A DNA stretch of 64,000 bases. Origin: Sporolactobacillus shoreae (GTDB lineage Bacteria > Bacillota > Bacilli > Bacillales > Sporolactobacillaceae). Positions 26,623 through 35,728 of the stretch are shown here, in pieces. A model generated the notes under the pieces. It saw nothing but the letters and a program-made list of their open reading frames with translations, did not search any database and had not been told where the DNA came from. The position numbers were made by a program, and so were the translations under genes. Position 1 is the first letter of the stretch, and each line of letters begins with the position of its first letter. Where the stretch lies: positions 19,141-83,140 of the forward strand of contig NZ_SRJD01000017.1 in the NCBI RefSeq assembly GCF_004684935.1, written 5' to 3'.

Positions 26623-27432
26623 ATGGACGAAACGAAAAAAATCAGGATTGTGGTTGCAGGCCCTAGGGGCAGAATGGGAGCTGAGACCATCCGCATGATT
26701 CACAGGACACCTGAATTTTCTCTGTCCGCAGCAGTCGATGACGGCAACGACAGCGCAAATGTCGGCGACCTGCTCGGTATTTCCGGACTGAATGCGCGCG
26801 TCTATTCAGACATTGAAGATTGCCTGTCCGCAGAACAGCCGGATGTGCTGATTGACTTTACAAATCCCGAAGCCGGTAAAAAGAATCTTCAGGCTGCCAT
26901 TGACTTCGGTGTCCGTCCTGTCATCGGAACTTCCGGTTTCTCAAACGAAGAAGTTGCAGATTATCAGAAACAGATGGGTGAAAAAAAATTGGGCGGCATC
27001 ATCGCACCTAATTTCGCTATTGGTGCCGTCCTCGTGATGAAATTCAGCCAGATGGCAGCTAAATACTTTCCGGATGTCGAAATTATTGAAATGCATCATG
27101 ATGGGAAAAAGGATGCGCCATCCGGAACTGCGGTCAAGACGGCCGAACTGATTGAAAAAACAAGAAAGCCGAAAAAACAGGGTGCACCTGATGAAAAAGA
27201 AACCCTGCAGGGGGCGCGAGGAGCAGATTTCGACGGAATGCGTATCCACAGCGTACGACTGCCAGGCCTTGTTGCCCATCAAGAAGTCCTTTTCGGGAGC
27301 AAGGGCGAATTGCTGACGTTACGGCATGATTCTATGGACCGCGCGTCTTTCATGACGGGCGTCGCCTACTCAGTGCGCACAGCGATGTCTCTTGAGACAC
27401 TGGTTTACGGTCTGGAGAATATTCTGGATTAA
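26623..27432 (+). CDS. dapB: 4-hydroxy-tetrahydrodipicolinate reductase
   Basis: NAD(P)H-dependent reductase of lysine and meso-diaminopimelate synthesis; its product also feeds dipicolinate of spores. 269 residues. The nucleotide loop is VAGPRGRMGAETI at about 11-23, and the substrate and catalytic region is EMHHDGKKDAPSGTA. AAGGAG lies before ATG 26623. The gene order ypjD-dapB-mgsA is the one in B. subtilis. Confidence 0.97.
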   Translation: MDETKKIRIVVAGPRGRMGAETIRMIHRTPEFSLSAAVDDGNDSANVGDLLGISGLNARVYSDIEDCLSAEQPDVLIDFTNPEAGKKNLQAAIDFGVRPVIGTSGFSNEEVADYQKQMGEKKLGGIIAPNFAIGAVLVMKFSQMAAKYFPDVEIIEMHHDGKKDAPSGTAVKTAELIEKTRKPKKQGAPDEKETLQGARGADFDGMRIHSVRLPGLVAHQEVLFGSKGELLTLRHDSMDRASFMTGVAYSVRTAMSLETLVYGLENILD

Positions 27433-27473
27433 CCGCTTCAAAGCAATCACTTTTTTGAAAAGAGGGATGGCCA

Positions 27474-27890
27474 GTGAAGATTGCATTGATCGCTCATGAT
27501 AAGAAAAAACCTGAGATGGTTCAGTTTGCGACGGCGTATCAATCTGTTCTTGCAAAGCACGAGCTTTATGCGACAGGGACAACCGGGTTGAAAGTTTCGG
27601 AAGCCACCGGATTAAAAGTGCACCGGTTTCAATCCGGTCCGCTCGGGGGTGATCAGCAGATCGGAGCGATGATCGCCTCAAATGAGATGGATCTCGTGAT
27701 TTTTCTCCGCGATCCGTTGACGGCACAGCCGCACGAACCGGATGTCAATGCGCTTTTGAGGCTCGGCGATGTATACCGGATTCCGCTCGCAACCAACCTG
27801 GCGTCGGCTGAAATCATGATGCATGCTTTGAAGCGCGGTGAATTTCACTGGCGCGAGCTGATCCGCTCCAACAAGAATGAGCGGCGATAA
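27474..27890 (+). CDS. mgsA: Methylglyoxal synthase
   Basis: Converts dihydroxyacetone phosphate to methylglyoxal and phosphate, a bypass of lower glycolysis when phosphate is short. 138 residues. Key segments are [13 protein letters not shown] (His8), [17 protein letters not shown] with the catalytic aspartate at residue 60, and [15 protein letters not shown]. The start is GTG 27474 with GAGGG upstream. In B. subtilis bshB1 and bshA (bacillithiol synthesis) follow; here cca follows directly. Confidence 0.96.
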   Translation: MKIALIAHDKKKPEMVQFATAYQSVLAKHELYATGTTGLKVSEATGLKVHRFQSGPLGGDQQIGAMIASNEMDLVIFLRDPLTAQPHEPDVNALLRLGDVYRIPLATNLASAEIMMHALKRGEFHWRELIRSNKNERR

Positions 27891-27930
27891 ACGATCAGGT
27901 AATCTTGCGGTTATTAATGAGGTGTCATGC

Positions 27931-29148
27931 ATGAGATTTCCTTTTGATAAAGCAACCCCTATTCTGGACAGGCTGAATGAAAATGGCTTCGAAGCCTACG
28001 TTGTTGGCGGAGCGGTCCGTGATTATTTACTCGGGCGACCTATTCATGATATAGATATTACCACCTCAGCACATCCGGATGAGGTCGTTACGCTCTTTCA
28101 GCGAACCATACCGGTCGGCCTGCAGCATGGAACCGTAGCTGTCCTTTTAAACGGCAGAAGTTTTGAGGTGACTACATTCCGGTCCGAGAATGGCTATGAT
28201 GATTTTCGCCACCCGAATCAGGTGACATTTGAAACGTCACTTGATAAGGATTTGATGCGCCGTGATTTTACGATCAACGCGCTAGCAATGGATCGGACAG
28301 GCAAAGTGATTGATCTGTTCGGCGGGCAAGACGACATGAAATTGAAGCACCTGCGGACGGTGGGCATTGCAGAGGAACGGATTACTGAGGATCCGCTCCG
28401 GATGATGCGAGGCATCCGATTTGTTTCTGAACTCGGCTTCTCACTCGGTGAAGATGAACGGGAAGCGTTCAGCAAGAAATCTGTATTGCTAAAAAAAATC
28501 TCCGTTGAACGGATTGATCAGGAAATGAACAAGCTGCTTGCCGGTGCCACGGTCAGTGATGCTCTCCGGTTACTCTTCAACACGGGATGCAGCAGGGCGC
28601 TCCCGCTGCTGGACAAAACTGTCGCACGTGAGGAGCTTTTTTCGGTCCGCTTTGACCTGCTGAAATCCGAAGGGGAGCGCTGGGCGGCTTTTCTTAGAAC
28701 ACTCGGCATGACGGATATCTCCACTTTTTCCAGTGCATGGAAGTGGCCGGTCTCACGAAAAAAAAGCGTCGGTCTGCTCTTAAAATATGAGGGTAATTAC
28801 AAGCTTTTAAACTGGGATAAGTTTTCTGTCTACTCTTCTGGTCCTGAGCTTGCCCATTCCGTTGAGCGTCTGGAGGCCGCACTCGGTAAAACGTCCGTTG
28901 AAGGGCTGGAGCGAAAAGAACGGCTGATCGACCGTCTGTGGCAAGACTGTCCGATACGTAGCAGAAGTGAACTGCCCGTTTCCGGACACAACCTGATCCG
29001 GTGGTCTGGCAAAGAACCGGGTCCGTGGCTGTCAGCGGCTATCGAACAACTTGAAAAAGAAGTGGTGACCGGCAAAGTTCCTAATGAGCAGGAGGGAATT
29101 AAAAGGTGGTTCATGGCTTGGCAGGAAAAACAAAAAAATCAATTTTAA
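27931..29148 (+). CDS. cca: CCA-adding tRNA nucleotidyltransferase
   Basis: Adds or repairs the 3' CCA end of tRNAs. 405 residues, class II nucleotidyltransferase: YVVGGAVRDYLLGR with the flexible loop, DIDITTSAHPDE with the two metal-binding aspartates, RRDFTINALAMD, and the nucleotide-recognition EDPLRMMRGIRF. GAGGTG lies about 6 bases before ATG 27931, so the longer frame from 27877 is not used. Its last 43 bases overlap birA. Confidence 0.96.
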   Translation: MRFPFDKATPILDRLNENGFEAYVVGGAVRDYLLGRPIHDIDITTSAHPDEVVTLFQRTIPVGLQHGTVAVLLNGRSFEVTTFRSENGYDDFRHPNQVTFETSLDKDLMRRDFTINALAMDRTGKVIDLFGGQDDMKLKHLRTVGIAEERITEDPLRMMRGIRFVSELGFSLGEDEREAFSKKSVLLKKISVERIDQEMNKLLAGATVSDALRLLFNTGCSRALPLLDKTVAREELFSVRFDLLKSEGERWAAFLRTLGMTDISTFSSAWKWPVSRKKSVGLLLKYEGNYKLLNWDKFSVYSSGPELAHSVERLEAALGKTSVEGLERKERLIDRLWQDCPIRSRSELPVSGHNLIRWSGKEPGPWLSAAIEQLEKEVVTGKVPNEQEGIKRWFMAWQEKQKNQF

Positions 29149-30101
29149 AAATGCTTTACGAAAACAGGGACTCTTTTCTTTCAGGACAGAAGATTTCTGA
29201 AACATTAGGCTGTTCGCGAACGGCGGTCTGGAAACATATCCGTGAACTACAAGATCAAGGTTTTCTTATCGAAGCGGTTCAGAAAAGCGGCTATAGACTG
29301 ACCGCCGCGCCTTCGGGATTAAACGAGGCAGCTCTATCATCAGGGCTGGAGACAAAATCAGTCGGACGACACATCTGTTTCTACGATACAATCGGTTCGA
29401 CCCAGAAGGAAGCGCTCCGGCTTGCGGATGAAGGCGCGGAAGATGGAACACTGGTCATCACGAATCAGCAGATTGCCGGCCGCGGGCGTCTGGGGCATAC
29501 TTGGCAGTCAGAGCGCGGAGTGAACATCGCCATGAGTATGATTCTGAGGCCCAGTCTCCCTATTGAAAAAACACCTCAGATGACGCTGCTGACCGCAGTC
29601 GCCGCTGTGAAAGTTATCGAGGATACCACAGGCCTGTCCTGTGGTATCAAATGGCCCAATGATATTTTATATGAAGGCCGGAAACTTGTCGGAATCCTTA
29701 CGGAACTTCAGGCGGAGGCAACCTTCGTCAAGGCCGTTGTGATCGGTATCGGGATGAATGTCAATACTGAGGAAAGTAGCTTCCCTGAAGAATTGAAATC
29801 TAAAGCTTCTTCACTCCGGGCAATCACCGGAGTGAAATATAACCTCGCAGAATTCGTTCAGTCTTTTCTGCAAACGTTTGAAAGACTCTATGAACTTTTT
29901 CTTGAGGAAGGCTTCTCAGCGATTAAACCCTTGTGGGAAATGCATGCGATCAGCCTTGGGAAACAAATCAGGGTGCGCCAGCCGGGCGGGAAAGTGCTTG
30001 AAGGGACCGCGCTTGGGATCAATGATGAGGGTGTACTTTTGCTCAAAGACGGCAAAGGACACGTTTCCAGGGTATACTCGGCAGACATCGAATGGTCCTG
30101 A
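29106..30101 (+). CDS. birA: Bifunctional biotin ligase and biotin operon repressor
   Basis: Attaches biotin to carboxylases and, through an N-terminal winged helix, represses biotin genes. 331 residues: helix-turn-helix SGQKISETLGCSRTAVWKHIRELQDQG at about 28-54, ligase core with AGRGRLGHTW (biotinyl-AMP loop), KWPNDIL with the conserved lysine, and a small C-terminal SH3-like domain. The start is GTG 29106 inside cca with AGGAGGG upstream. In B. subtilis panBCD follows; here panB is missing and a long leader precedes panC. Confidence 0.96.
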   Translation: MVHGLAGKTKKSILKMLYENRDSFLSGQKISETLGCSRTAVWKHIRELQDQGFLIEAVQKSGYRLTAAPSGLNEAALSSGLETKSVGRHICFYDTIGSTQKEALRLADEGAEDGTLVITNQQIAGRGRLGHTWQSERGVNIAMSMILRPSLPIEKTPQMTLLTAVAAVKVIEDTTGLSCGIKWPNDILYEGRKLVGILTELQAEATFVKAVVIGIGMNVNTEESSFPEELKSKASSLRAITGVKYNLAEFVQSFLQTFERLYELFLEEGFSAIKPLWEMHAISLGKQIRVRQPGGKVLEGTALGINDEGVLLLKDGKGHVSRVYSADIEWS

Positions 30102-30167
30102 AACAGCAATAGACGAGATTCCAACAATAGAGAGTTTGTATACAGCGAAATCTACCGCTTCTTTTGC

Positions 30168-30376
30168 TATAATAATAGTTGCTTTATGGTCAGACTTTTA
30201 TAGACGGGCCGCATTTCTTTCTGAGAAAGCGGCACCCGTAAAGTTTACGGCCTGATGGCGACGATAAAACTGAAGTCCGCTATGATCCTCGCAAGGGACA
30301 TAGACGGAGGATCGGCGACGCTGCAAGCTGTGCGCCGGACCGGACCTTCTCCGGACCATAAATTGGAGGAGCACAA
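30168..30376 (+). ncRNA. Structured 5' leader of panCD, candidate pan-motif RNA
   Basis: An extended -10, TGCTATAAT (TATAAT at 30168-30173), should start a leader of about 195 nt before panC. It holds at least four hairpins: ACGGG-CCGC with GCGG-CA-CCCGT (30204-30239, a 2-base bulge); TCCG-CTATG-A-TCC with GGA-CATAG-A-CGGA (30276-30308, one bulged A on each side); CGGCG with CGCCG (30313-30337); and CCGGA with TCCGG (30340-30354). The pan RNA motif, known upstream of panB/panC genes in Firmicutes, consists of tandem hairpins with two bulged adenosines, so the second hairpin fits. An alternative pairing GATCCTC (30284-30290) with GAGGATC (30307-30313) would exclude it. Confidence 0.6.
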
Positions 30377-31291
30377 ATGGATAAGATGACGGCCAAGGGG
30401 ATAAAACGCATTTCATCTCCAGCGGAAATGACCCGGTACGTGGTGGAGCAAAAGCAAGAAGGAAAAACAGTCGGTTATGTGCCGACGATGGGTTCCCTTC
30501 ACGAAGGGCATTTATCGCTTTTTAAGAAGGCAAGGGAAAATTCGGATTGTGTCATTGCCAGCGTTTTTGTCAATCCAACACAATTTGGTGAGAGGGACGA
30601 CTACATCAACTATCCGAAAAATATTGAAAGGGATGCCGGCCTCGCTGAAAGCGCGGGAGTTGACGCTCTATTTATTCCCGAAGAATCAGCAATTTATCCG
30701 AATGGGTCGGATATTACGGTTAAAGTTCATTCAAAAACCGATGTGCTCTGCGGCAAAAGCAGACCTGGCCATTTTGACGGCGTGGCGACCGTGTTGATAA
30801 AATTATTTAACATTGTCAAGCCGGATACTGCCTATTTCGGAATGAAGGATGCCCAGCAGGTAGCCATTGTTACAAGCCTTGTTCGATCCTTTCACTTCCC
30901 AGTAAAACTGGTCGCCTGCCCGATTGTCAGAGAAGCCGACGGACTCGCGAAAAGCTCACGGAATGTCCGTCTCTCCGTTGAAGAAAGAAAAGAGGCGCCT
31001 GAACTTTTTAAAGGCCTTCAAGCCGGCCTGAGAGGAGCAAAGCTGGGCGAAACACGCTTCGATCAGCTTATTGCTACTGTCAAAGCCTATTATGCGAAAC
31101 ATCTGACACTTGGGAAAATTGATTATGTCGATGTGCTGAATTATCCCGATCTTAGAAGATCAGGTACTTTGCTGAGCGGACGTTTCATCATAGCCTGTGC
31201 GGTCAGATATCAAAACGCCCGACTGATTGACAACATCACTTCAGACACTGAACTGTTCACCACTGTATCGGAGGCGGATGAGTCATGCTAA
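30377..31291 (+). CDS. panC: Pantothenate synthetase (pantoate-beta-alanine ligase)
   Basis: Joins pantoate and beta-alanine with ATP to make pantothenate. 304 residues, class I aminoacyl-tRNA-synthetase-like fold: [15 protein letters not shown] carries the HxGH motif, [13 protein letters not shown] and [12 protein letters not shown] bind pantoate and ATP, and [11 protein letters not shown] is the KMSKS-like loop. It is somewhat longer than the usual ~283 residues. GGAGGAG precedes the ATG. panB, which makes the pantoate precursor, is not adjacent and must be elsewhere or absent. Confidence 0.96.
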   Translation: MDKMTAKGIKRISSPAEMTRYVVEQKQEGKTVGYVPTMGSLHEGHLSLFKKARENSDCVIASVFVNPTQFGERDDYINYPKNIERDAGLAESAGVDALFIPEESAIYPNGSDITVKVHSKTDVLCGKSRPGHFDGVATVLIKLFNIVKPDTAYFGMKDAQQVAIVTSLVRSFHFPVKLVACPIVREADGLAKSSRNVRLSVEERKEAPELFKGLQAGLRGAKLGETRFDQLIATVKAYYAKHLTLGKIDYVDVLNYPDLRRSGTLLSGRFIIACAVRYQNARLIDNITSDTELFTTVSEADESC

Positions 31292-31668
31292 GACCTTTTC
31301 TGAGGTGTAAAATCCACCGTGCCACTGTGACGGATGCCAATTTAAACTACGTCGGCAGTATTACGATTGATGAAGCTATTCTAAAATCGGTTGATCTGCT
31401 GCCCTATGAAAAAGTGCAGATCGTCAATAATAACAACGGTGCAAGGCTAGAAACGTACATCATTCCGGGACCAGCCGAGTCCGGTGTCATTTGCCTGAAT
31501 GGTGCCGCGGCACGGTTAGCACAAAAAGGCGATGTCGTGATTATCATGGCTTACGCGCTGATGGATGATGAAGAGCGGGCGAATCTCGTGCCCAGAGTTG
31601 CGCTGCTTGATGACCGGAATCACATCGTAAAGCTGTTAAATGGTGAAAAACCTTTTACCGTTCTGTAA
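31285..31668 (+). CDS. panD: Aspartate 1-decarboxylase
   Basis: Makes beta-alanine from aspartate for pantothenate. 127 residues, pyruvoyl enzyme that self-cleaves between Gly24 and Ser25 in [30 protein letters not shown] is the other family signature. The ATG overlaps the end of panC by 7 bases, indicating coupled translation. Confidence 0.96.
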   Translation: MLRPFLRCKIHRATVTDANLNYVGSITIDEAILKSVDLLPYEKVQIVNNNNGARLETYIIPGPAESGVICLNGAAARLAQKGDVVIIMAYALMDDEERANLVPRVALLDDRNHIVKLLNGEKPFTVL

Positions 31669-31804
31669 TTCAATAGATTCGGCCTTGCTTTTATTGGCCT
31701 TTATGTTTACGATTAGTTTGCTCGGAATATGTGGGAAGCGCGGGTATCAGAGAGTTCGCCTCGCCACCCTGCATGTACATAAAAATGAGTTTTAGGGTGA
31801 TCAC

Positions 31805-32287
31805 TTGAAAAATTGGATTATCGCGGGCGTTCTTACCGTGCTCGTGTTGGCCGGCTTCGGATCCTGGTATCTGTACAAGAGCAATATGGATTTAAGCAAC
31901 CGCGCTGCCCAGGCAGCTGCCGCGAAAGCGAGACAGCATTATCAGATTCAGAAAGTGGATACAGTGGCTTCTTATTCCGGGACAGAGTCTTATGAAGTGG
32001 TTAAAGGCGTCAGAAATGGCATTCAGATGTACATATGGGTGCCTGACCGACCTAATAAAGCAAAATATATTGTCCGTGCTGTTAAAAACGGGATTACGGG
32101 CAGTCAGGCGCTCCAGAAACTCGCCGGACTCAATCTTGATGTGAACAAGATTATTTCGGTTCGTCTGGGAGCCATTCAGAACAATCCGGTCTGGGAAATC
32201 ACTTTTACCAATAAACAAAACAATTACAATTATGTCTCTTTTTATTTTGACAATGGGAAGGAAGCTCAGCGGATCCTCAATATCTAA
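31805..32287 (+). CDS. ypmB: Cell-wall elongation regulator TseB-like protein (YpmB)
   Basis: 160 residues: an N-terminal membrane helix (WIIAGVLTVLVLAGFGSWYLY) and an extracytoplasmic part with two PepSY/TseB-like domains, including VVKGVRNGIQMYIWVPD and ISVRLGAIQNNPVWEITF. In B. subtilis the homologue binds penicillin-binding protein 2A and tunes cell elongation. The start is TTG 31805 with AGGGTGAT before it. It keeps its B. subtilis neighbour aspB, but dinG and ypmA, which lie before it there, are absent. Confidence 0.88.
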   Translation: MKNWIIAGVLTVLVLAGFGSWYLYKSNMDLSNRAAQAAAAKARQHYQIQKVDTVASYSGTESYEVVKGVRNGIQMYIWVPDRPNKAKYIVRAVKNGITGSQALQKLAGLNLDVNKIISVRLGAIQNNPVWEITFTNKQNNYNYVSFYFDNGKEAQRILNI

Positions 32288-32335
32288 ATCCAAGGTTGAG
32301 AAATTTATTTCAGTGATTCATTCAAAGGGGGAATA

Positions 32336-33523
32336 ATGATGCAGTTAGCAGAACGAGTGTCAACAATCACGCCTTCGAGTACATTAGCGATTACTGCGAA
32401 GGCCGGTGAGCTGGCGGCTCAGGGCTTCGACGTGATCGGACTCGGAGCCGGGCAGCCCGATTTCAACACACCTGACTTTATTATTGAAGCAGCCCTGAAA
32501 GCCGTTAAGGCTGGCCATACAAAATATACTCCGACTGCCGGACTACCCGAACTAAAACAGGCGATTATTGCCAAGCTGAAACGTGACCAAGGTTTTGATT
32601 ACACACCTTCGGAAATTATCGTTGGAAATGGAGCAAAACATGTTCTTTACTTGCTCTTCCAGGCACTTCTTAATCCCGGCGATGAAGTCATCATACCGGC
32701 TCCTTATTGGGTCAGCTATCCGGAACAGGTGAAGCTGGCCGGGGGCGTGCCCGTGTCCATTGCAACAACTCAAGAGCAGCAGTTTAAAATTACAGCCGCC
32801 GATCTGGAAAAAGCTGCGACTTCTAGAACAAAAGCGCTGATCCTTAACTCACCCAGCAATCCGACGGGGATGATTTATAAAAAAGAAGACCTTGTTCCGA
32901 TTGCTGACTTCTGCCTGAAGCATGATATTCTGATCATTTCAGATGAAATTTATGAAAAATTGATTTATAACGGTCATTCATTTTTCTCGATCGCCCAGCT
33001 GTCAGATGAAGTAAAAGAACAGACAATTATTATAAACGGTGTTTCAAAATCACACGCTATGACTGGTTGGCGGATCGGGTATGCGGCCGGAAATGCAAGG
33101 CTGATTCAGGCGATGACCAATGTCGCTAGCCACAGCACGTCCAATCCGGCATCCGTCTCTCAGTATGCTGCGATAGCAGCGTACAATGGCCCGCAGGAAA
33201 GTGTTGAAGAGATGCGGGAGGCTTTTGAAAAAAGGCTGAATACAGTCTACACCCGTCTTGTGACTCTTCCCGGTGTCAGCTGTGTCAAGCCTCAGGGTGC
33301 CTTTTACCTCTTCCCGAACATTCAGAGAGCAAGCGATGCCTGCGGATTCAGTGATGTTTCCGCGTGGGTCGCAGCGCTTCTCGATGAAGAAAAGGTGGCT
33401 GTCGTTCCGGGAGCGGGCTTCGGCGCGCCGGAACACATTCGGCTGTCCTACGCGACTTCATTGGAAAAATTTGAGGGTGCACTCGACCGAATTGAGCATT
33501 TTATTAAAAAACATACAAATTAA
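32336..33523 (+). CDS. aspB: Aspartate aminotransferase (class I PLP)
   Basis: Interconverts aspartate/2-oxoglutarate and oxaloacetate/glutamate. 395 residues. The pyridoxal-phosphate lysine is Lys238 in NGVSKSHAMTGWRIGYA, and other cofactor contacts lie in NSPSNPTG (171-178) and ISDEIYEKLIY (201-211). LGAGQPDFNTPDFI is the substrate-binding N-terminal motif of subgroup I-gamma enzymes. AAGGGGG precedes two adjacent ATGs. It lies between ypmB and asnS as in B. subtilis. Confidence 0.95.
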   Translation: MMQLAERVSTITPSSTLAITAKAGELAAQGFDVIGLGAGQPDFNTPDFIIEAALKAVKAGHTKYTPTAGLPELKQAIIAKLKRDQGFDYTPSEIIVGNGAKHVLYLLFQALLNPGDEVIIPAPYWVSYPEQVKLAGGVPVSIATTQEQQFKITAADLEKAATSRTKALILNSPSNPTGMIYKKEDLVPIADFCLKHDILIISDEIYEKLIYNGHSFFSIAQLSDEVKEQTIIINGVSKSHAMTGWRIGYAAGNARLIQAMTNVASHSTSNPASVSQYAAIAAYNGPQESVEEMREAFEKRLNTVYTRLVTLPGVSCVKPQGAFYLFPNIQRASDACGFSDVSAWVAALLDEEKVAVVPGAGFGAPEHIRLSYATSLEKFEGALDRIEHFIKKHTN

Positions 33524-33559
33524 GTAGCTTTACGTTCAGAATCAGGGGGTCATTGAAGC

Positions 33560-34852
33560 ATGAAAGCAACAATTTCGGAAGTGAGCAAGCACGTCGGTGG
33601 CGAAGTAACCATTGGCGCATGGCTGGCAAATAAGCGGTCAAGTGGAAAGATTCAGTTTTTGGAACTGCGCGATGGAACGGGATTTATCCAGGGCGTTGTC
33701 CTGAAAAACGAAGTCAATGAGAAAGACTGGGAGGAAGCAAAGGAACTGACGCAGGAAAGTTCTCTCTATGTCACCGGAACGGTCAGGGAGGATAAACGCG
33801 CCCCATCAGGCTATGAGCTTACTGTTTCTTCTGTAGAAACTATCCAACTGGCTCATGACTATCCGATCACACCAAAAGAGCATGGGGTGGAATTTCTGAT
33901 GGATCACCGTCACCTCTGGCTCAGATCCAGTCGCCAGCACGCGATCCTCAGAATTCGTAATGAAGTGATCAAAGCGACTTATGACTTTTTTAATGACCAT
34001 GATTTCATCAAAGTAGATCCTCCGATACTGACCGGCAGTTCTGCTGAAGGAACCACTGATCTTTTTCACACAAAATATTTTGACCGCGATGCCTATCTCT
34101 CACAGAGCGGGCAGCTTTATATGGAAGCAGCTGCCATGGCCTTTGGCAAAGTATTCTCGTTTGGTCCGGCTTTTCGGGCGGAAAAATCTAAGACAAGGCG
34201 CCATCTGATCGAGTTTTGGATGATTGAACCGGAGATGGCTTTCTGCGATCATGAAGAGAGTCTTAAAATTCAGGAGAACTATATTTCCTATCTTGTCCAG
34301 CGAGTACTGGAAAACTGCGGATCCGAGCTTAAGGCGATTGGCAGGGACACATCCAGACTGGAGAAAATTAAAGCACCTTTCCCGAGAATCAGCTATGATC
34401 AGGCAATTGAATTTTTAAAGGAACAGGGTTTTGATGATATCGAATGGGGCGACGATTTCGGGTCTCCGCATGAGACGGCCATTGCCGAGCATTTCGATGT
34501 ACCTGTATTTGTGACAGAATACCCGACAAAAGTAAAAGCATTTTATATGAAACCCGTTCCTGGAAGAGAGGAAGTCGTCCTATGCGCCGATCTTCTCGCC
34601 CCGGAAGGATACGGGGAAATTATTGGCGGAAGTCAGAGAATCGATGATCTGGATCTGATGAAAGAACGCTATGAACAGTATCATCTGACTGATCCGTCCT
34701 ATGAGTGGTATTTGGAGCTGCGCCGATATGGATCCGTCCCGCATTCTGGATTTGGGCTTGGCCTTGAAAGAGCGATTGCGTGGATTTGCGGACTGGAGCA
34801 CATTCGTGAAGCGATTCCGTTCCCAAGACTTCTGAACCGCATCTATCCGTGA
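33560..34852 (+). CDS. asnS: Asparaginyl-tRNA synthetase
   Basis: Charges tRNA-Asn with asparagine. 430 residues, class IIb: an N-terminal OB-fold anticodon-binding domain (to ~residue 110, [26 protein letters not shown]) and a catalytic domain with motif 2 in [26 protein letters not shown] and motif 3 in [27 protein letters not shown]. No T-box leader precedes it; only 36 bases separate it from aspB. Confidence 0.97.
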   Translation: MKATISEVSKHVGGEVTIGAWLANKRSSGKIQFLELRDGTGFIQGVVLKNEVNEKDWEEAKELTQESSLYVTGTVREDKRAPSGYELTVSSVETIQLAHDYPITPKEHGVEFLMDHRHLWLRSSRQHAILRIRNEVIKATYDFFNDHDFIKVDPPILTGSSAEGTTDLFHTKYFDRDAYLSQSGQLYMEAAAMAFGKVFSFGPAFRAEKSKTRRHLIEFWMIEPEMAFCDHEESLKIQENYISYLVQRVLENCGSELKAIGRDTSRLEKIKAPFPRISYDQAIEFLKEQGFDDIEWGDDFGSPHETAIAEHFDVPVFVTEYPTKVKAFYMKPVPGREEVVLCADLLAPEGYGEIIGGSQRIDDLDLMKERYEQYHLTDPSYEWYLELRRYGSVPHSGFGLGLERAIAWICGLEHIREAIPFPRLLNRIYP

Positions 34853-34896
34853 TTTTGTGATCCCAATGAAACCAGCGTTAATGATTTTCTGCAGCG

Positions 34897-34919
34897 AGTC
34901 GGGTGAGTCCCGGCTTTTT
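34897..34919 (+). terminator. Terminator after asnS
   Basis: AGTCGGG pairs with CCCGGCT (one wobble) around TGAGT, followed by T residues. Confidence 0.82.
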
Positions 34920-34934
34920 GTATCTCTATATCTT

Positions 34935-34955
34935 GGAACACTTGTTCCTTTTTTT
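34935..34955 (+). promoter_or_regulatory. GGAACA/TGTTCC palindrome ahead of dnaD: LexA-like box or second terminator
   Basis: GGAACACTTGTTCC (34935-34948) fits the Bacillus LexA/DinR box CGAACRNRYGTTYC at 12 of 14 positions. It is followed by seven T, so it could equally be a short terminator. The dnaD -10, TATAAT (34999-35004), lies about 50 bases downstream. Confidence 0.4.
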
Positions 34956-35023
34956 AATCATTAATGGCTCTTTAAACTTTTATAGTCCGAAGTCATGTTA
35001 TAATAACGAAGAGGTGTCGGACC

Positions 35024-35722
35024 ATGGATACAAAGTTTATTCTGAAACTGATGACTGACGGAAACATCAGCATTCCGTCACTATTGATCGAAAATTATCA
35101 CGCTATCGGCCTTAACGAACAGGAGTGCATGCTCCTGATTGAGATTCATTCGTTTATTATCAGGGGTGATCATTTCCCCACATTTGATAATCTTTCTAAC
35201 CGCATGACACTCGATGAAACTGCCTGCGCGGATATGTTGCGCAGCCTTGTCCAGCATGGATTCCTTTCGATTGTACAGAAAACGGACAATGATATATATT
35301 CTGAAAGCTACTCGCTTCAGCCGCTTTGGGAAAAATTGATTCGGTTTGCCTTCAGAAATGAAACGTCCGCCGCTCAAAGTGAAACTGAAGACGCATTGTA
35401 TACTTTATTTGAGAATGAGTTCGGAAGGCCTCTGTCACCTATAGAGTGCGAAACGCTCGCGATGTGGACAGATGAGGATCATCATTCTCCGAGTCTGGTT
35501 AAAGCCGCTCTGCGGGAAGCTGTCGTCTCGGGAAAACTTAATTTCCGATATATTGACCGAATCTTATTTGAATGGAAGAAAAGTGGAATTAAAACTCTTG
35601 ATCAGGCAAAGGAACACGGAGATAAGATTCGTCACCGTCAGCCGTCAAAGCGAACCGCGCGAGCCGGTGACAGTGATCAGGCGCCGAAAAAACCTTCCTA
35701 TGACTGGCTGGACCAGAACTGA
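35024..35722 (+). CDS. dnaD: Primosomal DNA-remodelling protein DnaD
   Basis: Helps DnaA and DnaB load the replicative helicase at the origin and at restart sites. 232 residues: an N-terminal winged-helix oligomerisation domain (to ~110) with LLIENYHAIGLNEQECMLLIEIHSF, and a C-terminal DnaD domain with LYTLFENEFGRPLSPIECETLAMW and LNFRYIDRILFEWKKSGI, the DNA-binding YxxxIxxxW motif. GAGGTG lies before the ATG, and TATAAT (34999-35004) is a likely -10. nth follows within 6 bases. Confidence 0.95.
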   Translation: MDTKFILKLMTDGNISIPSLLIENYHAIGLNEQECMLLIEIHSFIIRGDHFPTFDNLSNRMTLDETACADMLRSLVQHGFLSIVQKTDNDIYSESYSLQPLWEKLIRFAFRNETSAAQSETEDALYTLFENEFGRPLSPIECETLAMWTDEDHHSPSLVKAALREAVVSGKLNFRYIDRILFEWKKSGIKTLDQAKEHGDKIRHRQPSKRTARAGDSDQAPKKPSYDWLDQN

Positions 35723-35728
35723 GGGGAG

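Noticed and set aside
33524..33559. T-box leader expected ahead of asnS
   Set aside because: Only 36 bases separate aspB and asnS, and no T-box sequence is present.
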